Source: Deltaproteobacteria bacterium
GTDB taxonomy: Bacteria; Desulfobacterota; Binatia; UBA12015
Length of the DNA stretch: 64,000 bases
Direction of reading: 5' to 3'
Assembly: GCA_016874715.1 (NCBI GenBank)
Contig: VGTK01000003.1
Coordinates: 1 to 64,000, forward strand
The position numbers and the translations under genes were made by a program. The stretch's first letter is position 1. Every line of letters begins with the position of its first letter. Positions 30,282-40,826 of this stretch are shown piece after piece. The notes below the pieces were generated by a model, which did no database searches, was not told where the DNA came from, and was given only the letters and a program-made list of their open reading frames with translations.

Positions 30282-31384
30282 GAGCCACGGCGCGTCTTCT
30301 CCTTGCTGCCCTGGTCGGCGTCGCCGGCTGCTCCGGCGGCAGCGCCGACCAGCCGGCCGCAACCCAGCCGGCGGCATCCGCCGCGAGCGCCGACGCCGTC
30401 GCATCGGAGCAGCTCGTCACCGTCACGGTCGAGCCGGTCACCGTCGAGCGGGTCGAGCGCACCGTCGACTTCGTCGGCACGTTGCGCGCGGACGCCGAGG
30501 CCGAGGTCGCGACCGAGGTCGACGGCCGCCTGCTCACGATCGGCGCCGACCTGGGCGATCAGGTCGCGGCGGGCCAGGTGCTCGCCTCGCTCGACAGCGC
30601 GGGTCTCGAGGCACAGGTCAGAGAGGCCGAGGCGAATCTGGCAAAAAGCACGGCGGAGGAGGCACGCGCCGCGAAGCTCAAGGCGCAAGCCGTGATGTCG
30701 CAGCAGGAGTACGACACCATCGCGAGTTCGCAGCGGGTGGCCCAGGCGCGCCGCGACGTGCTCGCGATTCACATCGGGCACACCAGGATCCGCGCCCCGT
30801 TCGCCGGGCGCATCGCGAAGCGCAATGTGGACGTGGGCAACTACGTCCGCGTCGGCACGCCGATCTTCGTGCTGGTCGCCGACGACCCGCTGCGGCTCCG
30901 CGGCGAAGTGCCCGAGCGCTTCGTCTCCGAGCTGAAGATCGGGCAGGAGGTGCGCGGGACCGTCGAGGCCTTCCCCGGCGAGGTGCTCCGCGGACGGCTC
31001 GCCCGCATCAGCGCCGCGGCCGACGCCACCAGCCGCGCGCTCACCGTCGAGGCGACGGTACCGAACCCCGACGGCCGGCTCCGGGTCGGCTTCTTCTGCA
31101 AGGCCGCGATCCTGACCCGCACCGACGCCGAGGCACTGGTCGTCCCGGTCGAGGCGCTGGTCAACTTCGCGGGGGTCACGCGGGTGTTCCTCGTCGACGA
31201 GAGCGGGGTCGCGCACAGCCGCCCGGTCCGCACCGGTCTCTCGCTGGGCACCCGGATCGAGATCACCGACGGGCTCGAGCCCGGCGACCGGGTCGCGACC
31301 AGCGCGCTGGCGCGGCTCGCGGACGGCAGCAAAGTCGTCGTCCGGGCCACCGAGGCCCCCGCGACCACGGAGAAGCGCTCGTGA
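30278..31384 (+). CDS. RND efflux periplasmic adaptor (membrane fusion protein), lipoprotein
   Basis: 368 residues with a lipoprotein signal (lipobox VGVAGC, Cys18). It has a barrel-sandwich hybrid with VDFVGTLRADAEAEVATEV and GDQVAAGQVLASLD, a short alpha-hairpin (about 115-165), the second lipoyl half TRIRAPFAGRIAKRNVDVG, a beta-barrel, and a membrane-proximal domain ending LADGSKVVVRA. It links an inner-membrane RND pump to an outer-membrane channel. It overlaps the TetR gene by ATGA and the pump gene by GTGA, so all three are translationally coupled. No TolC-type channel gene is present nearby. Confidence 0.92.
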   Translation: MRATARLLLAALVGVAGCSGGSADQPAATQPAASAASADAVASEQLVTVTVEPVTVERVERTVDFVGTLRADAEAEVATEVDGRLLTIGADLGDQVAAGQVLASLDSAGLEAQVREAEANLAKSTAEEARAAKLKAQAVMSQQEYDTIASSQRVAQARRDVLAIHIGHTRIRAPFAGRIAKRNVDVGNYVRVGTPIFVLVADDPLRLRGEVPERFVSELKIGQEVRGTVEAFPGEVLRGRLARISAAADATSRALTVEATVPNPDGRLRVGFFCKAAILTRTDAEALVVPVEALVNFAGVTRVFLVDESGVAHSRPVRTGLSLGTRIEITDGLEPGDRVATSALARLADGSKVVVRATEAPATTEKRS

Positions 31385-34300
31385 GGCTCGCCGAGCTCTG
31401 CATCCGCCGCCCGGTGTTCGCGACGATGCTCGTGATGCTCTTCGTCGTCCTGGGCGCGATGTCGTACCTGCGCCTCGGCGTCGACCTCTACCCGAACGTC
31501 GACTTCCCGATCGCCAGCATCAGCACCACCCTCAAGGGTGCGTCGGTGGAGGAAGTGGAGACGCGGGTCACCAAGCCCATCGAGGAGGGCGTCAACCAGA
31601 TCCAGGGCATCGACGAGCTGAGCTCACAGACCAAGGAAGGCCTGTCCCGCGTGCTCGTGCAGTTCCAGCTCGAGCGCGACGGCGCCGAAGCGGCGCAGGA
31701 CGTCCGCGACAAGGTCGCGATCGTGATGGCGCAGCTGCCGCAGGACGTCGACCCGCCGGTCGTGGTGAAGTTCGACTTCGACGCCTCGCCGATCATGCGC
31801 ATCGCGGTGTCGGGTGAGCGCGACCCGCGCGAGCTCACCGAGATCGCGCGCAAGCGCATCAAGGAGGACATCGAGACGCTGTCGGGCGTCGGCTCGATCA
31901 CGATCATCGGCGGCGAGGAGCGCGCAGTCCAGATCTACGTCGACACCGACAAGCTCGACGCCTACGGCCTCTCGATCGGGCAGGTACGGCGCGCTCTCTC
32001 GGCTCAGAACATCGAGGTCCCGGGCGGGCGCATCGACCAGGGCTCGCGCGAGCTCGTGCTGCGTACGATGGGCCGCCTGCCGCGCGTCGAGGACTTCGAC
32101 GACCTGATCGTCGGCTCCGTCGGCGAGCGCCCGGTCATGCTGCGCGACATCGCCACGGTGGTGAACGGCTCGGAGGAGGCCCGCTCCTACGCCGACCTCG
32201 ACGGACACCCCGCAGTGACCCTCGAGGTCCGCAAGCAGTCCGGCTCGAACGCCGTCGCGGTGGTCGAGCACGTCAAGCAGCGCCTGAAGGAGCTCGAGGA
32301 GATCATCCCGCCCGACATTCGCTACCAGGTCGTCAAGGATCAGAGCCGCTTCATCGTGAACTCGATCGAGGAGGCGGAGTTCCACCTGCTGCTCGGCGCC
32401 ATTCTCGTCGCGCTGTCGACGATGGTCTTCATGGGCGACCTGCGCTCGACGCTCATCGCGGCGGTCGCGATCCCGACGTCGATCGTCTCGACCTTCACCG
32501 CGCTGTGGATGCTCGGGTTCACGATCAACAATCTGACGCTGATGGGCCTGATCCTCTCGGTCGGCATCGTCATCGACGACGCGGTCGTCGTGCTCGAGAA
32601 CATCTACCGGCGCATCGAGGAGAAGGGGGAGCGTCCCTTCGATGCGGCGATCGCCGGCACGAGGGAGATCGGGCTCGCGGTGATGGCGACCACGCTGTCG
32701 CTCGTCGTCATCTTCCTGCCGATCGCCTTCATGTCGGGCCGCACCGGTCGCTTCTTCAACGAGTTCGGCATCACGACCGCGGTGGCCATCCTGTTCTCGA
32801 TGCTGATCTCCTTCACCCTGACGCCGATGCTCTGCTCGCGCTTCCTCGTGGTGAAGAAGGGCCACAAGTCGGCCAAGGACAGGGCTTTCTACCGCGCAAT
32901 CGACCGGGGCTACGGCTGGGCGTTGGAGTTCTCGCTGCGCCACCGCTGGGTGGTCGTCGTCGCCGCGATCGTCACCGTGTACGCGACCGTGCCGCTGTTC
33001 CGCGCGGTCGGCAAGGACTTCCTGCCGCGCGACGACCAGAGCGAGTTCGAGATCACCGTGCAGACGCCCGAGGGCTACACGCTCGACCGCAGCACGAAGG
33101 CGATCCGGGAGCTGTCGCGGCGCGTCGGCGCGCTGCGCGGCGTCGAGCACACGCTGGTCACCATCGGCGACACCACGGGCCTCGTCGGCGCCGGCGAGGG
33201 CGACGTCACCACCGGCGCGATCTACGTGCGCATGAAGGAGCTCGAGGAGCGCGACTTCTCGCAGTTCGACGTCATGGCCAACGCGCGCAGGATCCTCGCC
33301 GATTACCCCGACCTGCGCACCAGCGTGCAGGCGGTGAACCTCTTCGGCGGCGGCGGCCAGCGCATGTCGGACTTCGAGTTCGATCTGGTCGGCCCGGAGA
33401 TCGAGAGGCTCGAGGATTACGCCGACGCGATCATGGCAGAGATGCGAAAGTCGCCGGGCTTCGTCGACGTCGACTCGTCGCTCGCGCTGCGCAAGCCCGA
33501 GATCCGCGTCAACATCGACCGCAAGAAGGCCGCCGACCTCGGCATCCGCGTCGAGGACGTCGCGGGTACGCTGCGCACGCTCGTCGGTGGCGAGCCGGTC
33601 ACGAAGTACAAGGAGGCCGACGAGCAGTACGACGTCTGGCTGCGCGCGTCGCTGCCGAATCGCGACGACCCGGACGCGATCTACAACCTCGCCGTCGCGC
33701 GTCCGAGCGGCGAGCTGGTGCGGCTGTCGAATCTCGTCACGCTCGACGAGGCGCGCGGGCCGGCGCAGATCGACCGCCTCTCGCGGCAGCGCAAGGTCAC
33801 GATCGAGGCGAACCTGGAGGACCTCCCGCTCGGCGACGCGGTGAAGCGTGTGAGCGAGATCGTCCGGCAGCTCGATCTGCCGCAGCTCTACGAGATCCGC
33901 TGGGCGAATCGCGCGAAGTCGCTCGCCGAGACCGGCACCAACTTCGCGATCGCGTTCCTGCTGAGCGTGCTCTTCATGTACATGATCCTCGCGGCGCAGT
34001 TCGAGAGCTTCCTGCACCCGATCACGATCATGCTGTCGTTGCCGCTGTCGATCCCGTTCGCGCTGCTCAGCCTGCTCCTGCTGGACGAGACGCTCAACAT
34101 CTACTCGGTTCTCGGCCTCTTCATGCTGTTCGGCATCGTCAAGAAGAACGGCATCCTGCAGGTGGACTACACGAACACGCTGCGTGCGGAGGGCATGCCC
34201 CGGGACGAGGCGATCCTCACCGCGAACCACGTCCGGCTCCGGCCGATCCTCATGACCACGGTGATGCTCGTCCTCGGCATGATTCCGATCGCGCTCGGCC

Positions 34301-34536
34301 AGGGACCCGGTGCCGCATCGCGCGCGTCGATGGCGAACGTGATCGTCGGCGGGCAGACGCTCTGCCTGCTGCTGACGCTGCTCGTGACGCCGGTCGCGTA
34401 CTCGCTGTTCGACGACCTGGGCCGATCCGTGCGCACGTCGTCCTGGATCGCGCGCCTCCGCGCGCTCGCCGGTCGCACGCGCGCGTCGATCGCCGGAGCC
34501 GTGCCGGGCGACGGAAACGGCCGGCGCCGCGCCTGA
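31381..34536 (+). CDS. RND efflux transporter, HAE-1/AcrB-like
   Basis: A 1051-residue inner-membrane proton antiporter. It starts VRLAELCIRRPVFATM like other HAE-1 proteins. Two halves each contain a large periplasmic loop and a six-helix bundle. The proton-relay aspartates are in VIDDAVVVLEN of TM4, and FKDFLPRDDQ-like and GGGGQRMSDFEF segments lie in the second periplasmic loop. It exports amphiphilic drugs or metabolites with the adaptor encoded just upstream. The GTG start (31381) overlaps the adaptor stop. Expression is likely controlled by the TetR protein at 29646-30281. Substrate range cannot be read from sequence. Confidence 0.93.
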   Translation: MRLAELCIRRPVFATMLVMLFVVLGAMSYLRLGVDLYPNVDFPIASISTTLKGASVEEVETRVTKPIEEGVNQIQGIDELSSQTKEGLSRVLVQFQLERDGAEAAQDVRDKVAIVMAQLPQDVDPPVVVKFDFDASPIMRIAVSGERDPRELTEIARKRIKEDIETLSGVGSITIIGGEERAVQIYVDTDKLDAYGLSIGQVRRALSAQNIEVPGGRIDQGSRELVLRTMGRLPRVEDFDDLIVGSVGERPVMLRDIATVVNGSEEARSYADLDGHPAVTLEVRKQSGSNAVAVVEHVKQRLKELEEIIPPDIRYQVVKDQSRFIVNSIEEAEFHLLLGAILVALSTMVFMGDLRSTLIAAVAIPTSIVSTFTALWMLGFTINNLTLMGLILSVGIVIDDAVVVLENIYRRIEEKGERPFDAAIAGTREIGLAVMATTLSLVVIFLPIAFMSGRTGRFFNEFGITTAVAILFSMLISFTLTPMLCSRFLVVKKGHKSAKDRAFYRAIDRGYGWALEFSLRHRWVVVVAAIVTVYATVPLFRAVGKDFLPRDDQSEFEITVQTPEGYTLDRSTKAIRELSRRVGALRGVEHTLVTIGDTTGLVGAGEGDVTTGAIYVRMKELEERDFSQFDVMANARRILADYPDLRTSVQAVNLFGGGGQRMSDFEFDLVGPEIERLEDYADAIMAEMRKSPGFVDVDSSLALRKPEIRVNIDRKKAADLGIRVEDVAGTLRTLVGGEPVTKYKEADEQYDVWLRASLPNRDDPDAIYNLAVARPSGELVRLSNLVTLDEARGPAQIDRLSRQRKVTIEANLEDLPLGDAVKRVSEIVRQLDLPQLYEIRWANRAKSLAETGTNFAIAFLLSVLFMYMILAAQFESFLHPITIMLSLPLSIPFALLSLLLLDETLNIYSVLGLFMLFGIVKKNGILQVDYTNTLRAEGMPRDEAILTANHVRLRPILMTTVMLVLGMIPIALGQGPGAASRASMANVIVGGQTLCLLLTLLVTPVAYSLFDDLGRSVRTSSWIARLRALAGRTRASIAGAVPGDGNGRRRA

Positions 34537-34537
34537 A

Positions 34538-35920
34538 TCAGCGGAGGCCGAACTCCTTGAGCTTCTTGTAGAGCCCGGCGCGGGTGAGCCCGAGGACGCG
34601 CGCCGCCTTGAGGACGCTACCGCCCTGCTGCTCGAGAACCTGGGAGATGTAGCGCGCCTCGAACGCGTCACGGGCCTCGCGCAGCGACCCGCGGCTGCTG
34701 GCGAGCCCGGGGGACGTCGGGCTGCGATCCGGGCTCGCATCCGAGGCCTCGTCGCCGCCGGTGAGCTTCGGTGACAGGTGCTGGAGGTCGATGCGCTGCC
34801 CGGGCGCCCCCAGGGCGACCGCGCGTTGCACCTCGTTCTGCAGCTCGCGCACGTTGCCCGGCCAGTCGAACGCAACGAGCGCCCGCATCGCCGCATCGGT
34901 CACCGGGCCGACGCGCTTGCCCTGTCGGCGCGCCGCCGCCCCGAGGAAGCTCTCGACCAGCAGCGGAACGTCGCTGCGCCGCTCGCGCAGCGCGGGAATT
35001 CGAATCGGGAACGCCGAGATCCGGTAGAAGAGGTCCCCCCGGAACGTGCCGCGTTCGACCTCCTGCAGGAGGTCGCGGTTGGTCGCCGCGACGAGACGGA
35101 AGCCGACCTTGCGCGGGCGGATCTCGCCGATGCGCGTCACCTCCCCTTCCTGCAGCACGCGCAACACCTTCGGCTGCATCGAGAGCGGCATCTCGCCCAT
35201 CTCGTCGAGGAACACGGTGCCGCCCTGCGCCGCCTCGAAGAGGCCCTCGTGGTCGGCCGTGGCCCCCGTGAAGGAGCCGCGGCGATGGCCGAAGAGCTCG
35301 CTCTCGAGGAGGTTCTCCGGCACGGCCGCGCAGTTGACCGGCAGGAACGGCCCCTTCGCGCTGCGGCTCGCCTGGTGGATCGCGCGCGCGACCAGCTCCT
35401 TGCCCGTACCCGTCTCGCCCTCGATCAGCGTCGGCAGCGGCGACGCCGCCGCCTTCTCGATGAGGTGGAAGAGCTGCTCCATCTCGGGGCTGGAGCCGAG
35501 CAGCACGCTGGTGGACGGACCGCGCGAGGCGCCGGCCGAGCCGTCGGAGACGCGCGTCGAATCCTCGGGCGGCTGCTCGGCGTCGATCTCCGGCGAGGGA
35601 TCGCCGACGAAGCGGATGCGCGTCGCCCCGACGAGGATCTCGTCGCCCGTGCGGAGGCGCGCCGGTGCGAGGATGCGTGAGCCGTTGAGCAAGGTGCCGT
35701 TCGCGCTGCCCAGATCGCTCACCAGGTAGCCGTCCTCGTCGGCGCGGATGATCGTCTGGCGGCGCGACGCGGCGGGGTCGTCGAGCGCGACGTCGTTGGT
35801 CGGACCACGACCGATGGTCGCCACGCCCCCGAGCTCGACCTCGAACGGTTGCGCGCCCCCGAGCTCGACCTCGAACGGTTGCGCGCCCGCGCGCTCGATG
35901 ATGAGTTTTGCCCGCTCCAC
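34538..35920 (-). CDS. FHA-domain sigma-54 dependent transcriptional activator
   Basis: A 460-residue enhancer-binding protein. An N-terminal FHA domain (about 15-105) has GRGPTND and GSANGTLLNG; the canonical SRxH is SRRQ here. The AAA+ domain (about 140-375) has Walker A GETGTGKE (168-175) and the sigma-54 loop GSFTGA (215-220), a Ser variant of GAFTGA. A Fis-type HTH closes the protein (about 415-460). FHA domains bind phosphothreonine, so its signal is probably a Ser/Thr kinase, as in Myxococcus; no kinase gene is nearby. The GTG start is at 35920. Residues 12-31 are a perfect 10-residue tandem duplication. It converges with the RND gene with one base between. Targets unknown. Confidence 0.9.
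   Translation of the reverse strand: MERAKLIIERAGAQPFEVELGGAQPFEVELGGVATIGRGPTNDVALDDPAASRRQTIIRADEDGYLVSDLGSANGTLLNGSRILAPARLRTGDEILVGATRIRFVGDPSPEIDAEQPPEDSTRVSDGSAGASRGPSTSVLLGSSPEMEQLFHLIEKAAASPLPTLIEGETGTGKELVARAIHQASRSAKGPFLPVNCAAVPENLLESELFGHRRGSFTGATADHEGLFEAAQGGTVFLDEMGEMPLSMQPKVLRVLQEGEVTRIGEIRPRKVGFRLVAATNRDLLQEVERGTFRGDLFYRISAFPIRIPALRERRSDVPLLVESFLGAAARRQGKRVGPVTDAAMRALVAFDWPGNVRELQNEVQRAVALGAPGQRIDLQHLSPKLTGGDEASDASPDRSPTSPGLASSRGSLREARDAFEARYISQVLEQQGGSVLKAARVLGLTRAGLYKKLKEFGLR
35824..35883 (-). repeat. 30-bp perfect tandem duplication in the FHA domain
   Basis: The 30-base unit at 35824-35853 is repeated exactly at 35854-35883, giving two copies of GAQPFEVELG near the N-terminus. 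It lies just before the conserved FHA glycine-arginine motif and preserves frame. Confidence 0.95.
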
Positions 35921-36011
35921 GTCCCTGGGGCAGGGCCTCCCCCGCGGGCGCCGAGTCTAGTCCGAACGCCCGGGGCGGTTCAACGCGAACGGTCGATCCG
36001 CGGGCGATCCG

Positions 36012-37181
36012 TCAGCGGCCGAGGGCGGCCGGGTTCTCGATGTCGCTCGGCGCGCATTCCGGCGGGGCGCTCACCGGGTTGCAGCGTGCGGGCATCCCAC
36101 CCGGAATCTCGACGAAGTACCCCGTCCCGAAGGCCCGATCCGGCACCGGGTAGTCGGTGCTGACGAACTGGGCGCCGCTGGCGAGAGCCGCGTCCCGCTT
36201 GGTCGTGTCGCCGCTGCGCGCTTCGAGCGTGTCCCCGTCGGCGCGGGTGCGCACGATCAGCCCCAGCGACACCAGCTCCCGGATGCGCGCGCCGTCGCCG
36301 AGCGGATCGTTCAGCTTGACGAACGCGGCCTCGTCCTCGCCGGGCTCGGCGCTGGTGAAGAGCACACGCCCGCGCAGCGACGGGTGCCCGGCCGTGTAGG
36401 CGGCTTTCTTCTCGCCGCCGTTGTCGAGCGCGAACAGCACCTTGCCGCGGGACTCGCCGAGCGTCGGCCAGCCGTCCTCGAGCACCGCCTGCGCGAGGGT
36501 GTCGCGGCGGCCGCGCACGTCGTCGGGCGTGATCATTCGTTCCGGGGAGAAGACCGAGCGGATCTCGGCGTCGAGGCCGTCGAGCTGCGCGGCATCGATC
36601 GGCAGAGGCGTCACGAAGCCCAGGTTGACCGGGTCGGGGATCGGATCGTCCTTCGCCTCGATCAGGATCATCAGCGGCGCGTGCCCGGGGTTCGCGTCCG
36701 ACCAGCGGCGGACGTTCGTCAGGCACTCGACCAGCCTGACGCAGGTGGTCTCGAAGTCGATGTCCTGCACGTGCAGGACCTTGAGCCCCGGCTGATCGAG
36801 CTGGGGCACGCCCGACGCGCCGTCGCCCGTCGCGGCGCGCTGGCCGGCTCGGTTCGCGTAGAGGCCGCCGTCCGGGTCGGCGAACACGTCGAGCTCGATC
36901 TGGCGGATACCCTGCATCGCGAACTGCTCCTCGAGCGGCGGGTGGGTGTACTCGAAGGACTTCGCGAGCGGCTCGCTGAACGCGAGCAGCAGCGAGAACA
37001 GGGCTGGCTGCGGCTCGATGTGGTAGCTGTTGTGGCTGCCAAGCACCTGCATCTGGTTCAGCCGGAGGTCGCGGTCGCGCGGGTACGCGCCACCGCCCGA
37101 CGAGGCGGAGTCCCCGCAGCTGACGGCGAGCGAGCAGGTCGAGGCAAGGAGCAGGAGCTTCGGGACACGCGACGTCATCAT
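36012..37181 (-). CDS. PI-PLC-like phosphodiesterase lipoprotein, Ca2+-dependent type
   Basis: A 389-residue exported lipoprotein (lipobox LAVSC, then DSASSGGG). The catalytic N-terminal strand has VLGSHNSYHIEP with the first His. IRQIELDVFADPDGG holds the metal-binding Glu/Asp, and KVLHVQDIDF holds the second His. The late segment STDYPVPDRAFGTGYFVEIPGG fits the C1-type phosphatidylinositol phospholipase C family of bacterial extracytoplasmic enzymes. It probably hydrolyses a phosphodiester of a lipid headgroup or GPI-like substrate outside the cytoplasm; the exact substrate is not predictable. It is divergent from the MacA-type operon, and a short direct repeat (agcttcgtcga at 37224 and 37270) lies between them. 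Confidence 0.82.
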   Translation of the reverse strand: MMTSRVPKLLLLASTCSLAVSCGDSASSGGGAYPRDRDLRLNQMQVLGSHNSYHIEPQPALFSLLLAFSEPLAKSFEYTHPPLEEQFAMQGIRQIELDVFADPDGGLYANRAGQRAATGDGASGVPQLDQPGLKVLHVQDIDFETTCVRLVECLTNVRRWSDANPGHAPLMILIEAKDDPIPDPVNLGFVTPLPIDAAQLDGLDAEIRSVFSPERMITPDDVRGRRDTLAQAVLEDGWPTLGESRGKVLFALDNGGEKKAAYTAGHPSLRGRVLFTSAEPGEDEAAFVKLNDPLGDGARIRELVSLGLIVRTRADGDTLEARSGDTTKRDAALASGAQFVSTDYPVPDRAFGTGYFVEIPGGMPARCNPVSAPPECAPSDIENPAALGR

Positions 37182-37345
37182 CTCGTCACGGGACTAGCGG
37201 CGGTCCCCGGCGCGGGTCAAGCGAGCTTCGTCGAAGTCCTTGAATGTGCGACGGATTCGGAGCCGTGCTAGCTTCGTCGAGTCGAGGCGGCCGCGCCGGT
37301 CGGATTGTCGGCCAGTACCGCCGCCCGCATACCCCGCACGGATCC

Positions 37346-38590
37346 ATGTCCCGACGTCGTTTCTGGCTCGCCGTCACGGTCGCGCTGGCGCTGGTCGCCG
37401 CCGTCGGCACCTGGTGGCTCGGTGGTGGCGAGCCGCCGCGCACCTACGTGACCGCGCCGGTCGAGCGGGGCCCGATCGTCGCGACCGTCACGGCAACCGG
37501 CACGGTGAACCCGGTCAAGTCCGTCACGGTCGGTACGTACGTGTCCGGCCCGATCCAGGACATCTTCGTCGACTACAACTCCCCCGTCCGCAAGGGCCAG
37601 GTGATCGCCAAGATCGACCCACGGACGTACCAGGGAAAGGCGGACAGGGCGCGGGCCGAGCTCTCCACCGCGGCGGCGGGAGTGGAGAAGGCGCGCGCCG
37701 ACGCGAAGCTCCGCCGCCTGCAGGAGGGGCGCCAGGAGACGCTCGCGAAGACACGGGTGGTGTCGCGCGACGAGCTCGAGGTCTCGCGCTCGACCGCCGA
37801 GCAGGCCGAGGCGCAGCTCAAGCTGGCACTCGCCGCGGTCGAACAGGCGCAAGCGTCGCTCCGCGAGGCGGAGGTGAGCCTCGGCTACACCGACATCGTT
37901 TCGCCGGTCGACGGCATCGTCGTGTCGCGCGACGTCCAGGTCGGGCAGACGGTCGCCGCGAGCTTCCAGACCCCGACCCTCTTCGTGATCGCCGAGAACC
38001 TGAAGAAGATGCAGGTCAATGCCTTCGTCAGCGAGGCCGACATCGGCCGCGTGGACGAGGGGCAGCGCGCGACCTTCTCGGTCGATGCCTACCCCGGCCG
38101 CGCCTTCCCGGCGACGGTTCAACAGGTACGCAACGCGCCGCAGTCGGTGGAGAACGTCGTCACCTACGACGTGGTGCTCGAGTTCGACAACGAGGAGCTG
38201 CTGCTGAAGCCGGGAATGACGGCCAACGTGAGCATCGTCACCGCGGAGGAGCGCGACACACTCAAGGTTCCGACCGCGGCACTGCGCTTCGAGCCGCCGG
38301 CCGTGGGCGGAGCCGGCGAGATCCCGAGCGTGACCGCAGCCGCGTCGCGGCCGGCTACCCGTGCGCAAGCCGGCGCGGCGGCCGGCGACACGGTGTGGGT
38401 GCTGTCGGGCAGCGACCCGGAGCGTGTCTCGGTCACGCCCGGCCTGTCGGACGAGACCATGACCGCCGTCTCGAGCACCGAGCTGCAGGCGGGCGACCGT
38501 GTGGTCACGCGCGTCTCGTCGGAGCCGAAGGCCGAGAGCTGGTCGCTGTTCCCGCGGTCGAGCGGCGGCGGGAGCCGCCCACGGCGTTGA
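37346..38590 (+). CDS. macA: MacA-like periplasmic adaptor protein
   Basis: A 414-residue membrane fusion protein. An N-terminal membrane anchor (8-27, FWLAVTVALALVAAVGTWWL) is followed by the MacA-type biotinyl-lipoyl segment VTATGTVNPVKSVTVGTYVS, a long coiled-coil hairpin (about 100-185), LGYTDIVSPVDGIVVSRDV, and beta-barrel and membrane-proximal domains. In tripartite pumps it couples a MacB ABC transporter to TolC. The ATG at 37346 is selected for the membrane anchor; the longer frame upstream has no anchor. Its stop overlaps the start of the ATPase gene (TTGA). No TolC gene is adjacent. Confidence 0.9.
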   Translation: MSRRRFWLAVTVALALVAAVGTWWLGGGEPPRTYVTAPVERGPIVATVTATGTVNPVKSVTVGTYVSGPIQDIFVDYNSPVRKGQVIAKIDPRTYQGKADRARAELSTAAAGVEKARADAKLRRLQEGRQETLAKTRVVSRDELEVSRSTAEQAEAQLKLALAAVEQAQASLREAEVSLGYTDIVSPVDGIVVSRDVQVGQTVAASFQTPTLFVIAENLKKMQVNAFVSEADIGRVDEGQRATFSVDAYPGRAFPATVQQVRNAPQSVENVVTYDVVLEFDNEELLLKPGMTANVSIVTAEERDTLKVPTAALRFEPPAVGGAGEIPSVTAAASRPATRAQAGAAAGDTVWVLSGSDPERVSVTPGLSDETMTAVSSTELQAGDRVVTRVSSEPKAESWSLFPRSSGGGSRPRR

Positions 38591-39290
38591 GGACCGCGGT
38601 CATCGCGACCCGTGGCCTCACCCGGGTCTACCAGGCGGGCGACGTCGCGGTGCACGCGCTGCGCGGCGTCGACCTGCGCATCGAGGCCGGCGAGTACGTG
38701 GCCGTGATGGGACCGTCGGGCTGCGGGAAGTCGACGCTCATGAACACGCTCGGCTGCCTCGACCGCCCTACGGAAGGCGTCTACGAGCTGCTCGGCCGCG
38801 ACGTCTCGCGCCTCACGCGCGACGAGCTGGCGACGGTGCGCAACGAGACCCTGGGCTTCGTCTTCCAGGATTTCAACCTCCTGCCGCGCACCAGCGCGAT
38901 CGAGAACGTCGAGCTGCCGCTGCTCTACTCGGCGGTGCCGCCCGCCGAGCAGCGGTCGCGCGCCCGGACGGCGCTGGCGCGCGTCGGGCTCGCCGGACGC
39001 GAGGCGAGCACGCCGACCCAGCTCTCGGGTGGACAGCAGCAGCGCGTGGCGATCGCGCGCGCGCTCGTCACGGCCCCGGCGCTGCTGCTCGCCGACGAGC
39101 CCACCGGCAACCTCGACTCCCAGACCAGCGTCGAGATCCTCGCCCTGCTGCGCGAGCAGCACGCACACGGGCTCACGATCGTCATCGTGACGCACGACGA
39201 CGAGGTCGGCGCGGAGGCGGAGCGCCTGCTGCTGATGCGCGACGGGCGTGTCGTCGAGGACCGCCGGCAGCGCGCCCGACGGACGTCCGC

Positions 39291-39294
<4 letters not shown>
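38587..39294 (+). CDS. ABC transporter ATPase, MacB/LolD type
   Basis: A 235-residue ATPase. Walker A is GPSGCGKST, the Q-loop is in FVFQDFNLLPRTSA, the signature is LSGGQQQRVAIARAL, Walker B is LLLADEPTGNLDS, and the H-loop is in VIVTHDDEV. GCLDRPTEG and the LolD/MacB-specific spacing place it with type VII (mechanotransmission) exporters. The only start that keeps the first strand is the TTG at 38587, overlapping the macA stop as TTGA. The permease gene overlaps its end by ATGA, so adaptor, ATPase and permease are coupled. ATPase and permease are separate genes, unlike the fused MacB of E. coli. Confidence 0.92.
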
Positions 39295-40523
<1,229 letters not shown>

Positions 40524-40567
40524 ACCCATGATGCGCCAAACGACTCCGCGCCCCAAAGTCCCCCGCC

Positions 40568-40650
40568 GACCGACGGGAGCGCGGGAAGTGGACTCCCACG
40601 CGGCCCGCCGCATCGAGCGCGGCGGCGCGTGCCCCCTCGCTGCGACAACG
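40568..40650 (+). repeat. dispersed palindromic element, copy 4 (degenerate)
   Basis: cgaccgacgggagcgcggga, then AGTGGACTCCCACGCGG, and ggcgcgtgccccctcg at the end follow the same order as the better copies, but the first hairpin is broken. It lies directly after the MacB-type operon. Confidence 0.7.
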
Positions 40651-40656
40651 AGCGCC

Positions 40657-40728
40657 GCGACAACCTCCGCGACAACCTCCGCGACAACCTCCGCGACAAC
40701 CTCCGCGACAACCTCCGCGACAACCTCC
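40657..40728 (+). repeat. 12-bp tandem repeat x6
   Basis: Six exact units of gcgacaacctcc run from 40657 to 40728, between two copies of the dispersed palindromic element. A unit length divisible by three leaves every frame open, which artificially extends the reading frame of the following ABC-F gene. No spacers are present. With the flanking elements it fills the 303-base gap 40524-40826, in which I see no gene. Confidence 0.95.
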
Positions 40729-40820
40729 GCGCGCCCAGCGCGCGGCCGACCAACGGGAGCGCGGGGAGTGGGGCCCCGCGCGGCTCCGCCGCGTGGGGCG
40801 AGGGGGCGCGTGCCCCCTCG
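40729..40820 (+). repeat. dispersed composite palindromic element, copy 5 (well preserved)
   Basis: GCGCGCGGCCGACCAACGGG, then CGGGGAGTGGGG, hairpin ccccgcgcgg / ccgcgtgggg, then hairpin cgagggggc / gccccctcg ending at 40820. It stops six bases before the TTG start of the ABC-F gene, which leaves no room for a Shine-Dalgarno. Confidence 0.85.
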
Positions 40821-40826
40821 AATCAA

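Noticed and set aside
30278-34536. Complete tripartite efflux system including outer-membrane channel
   Set aside because: No TolC-like gene follows the RND gene; the next gene is a convergent FHA activator.
40629-40826. N-terminal extension of the ABC-F protein containing DNLR repeats
   Set aside because: The frame is open only because the 12-bp unit is divisible by three; the ABC domain begins at the TTG 40827 and the upstream DNA is the dispersed element.
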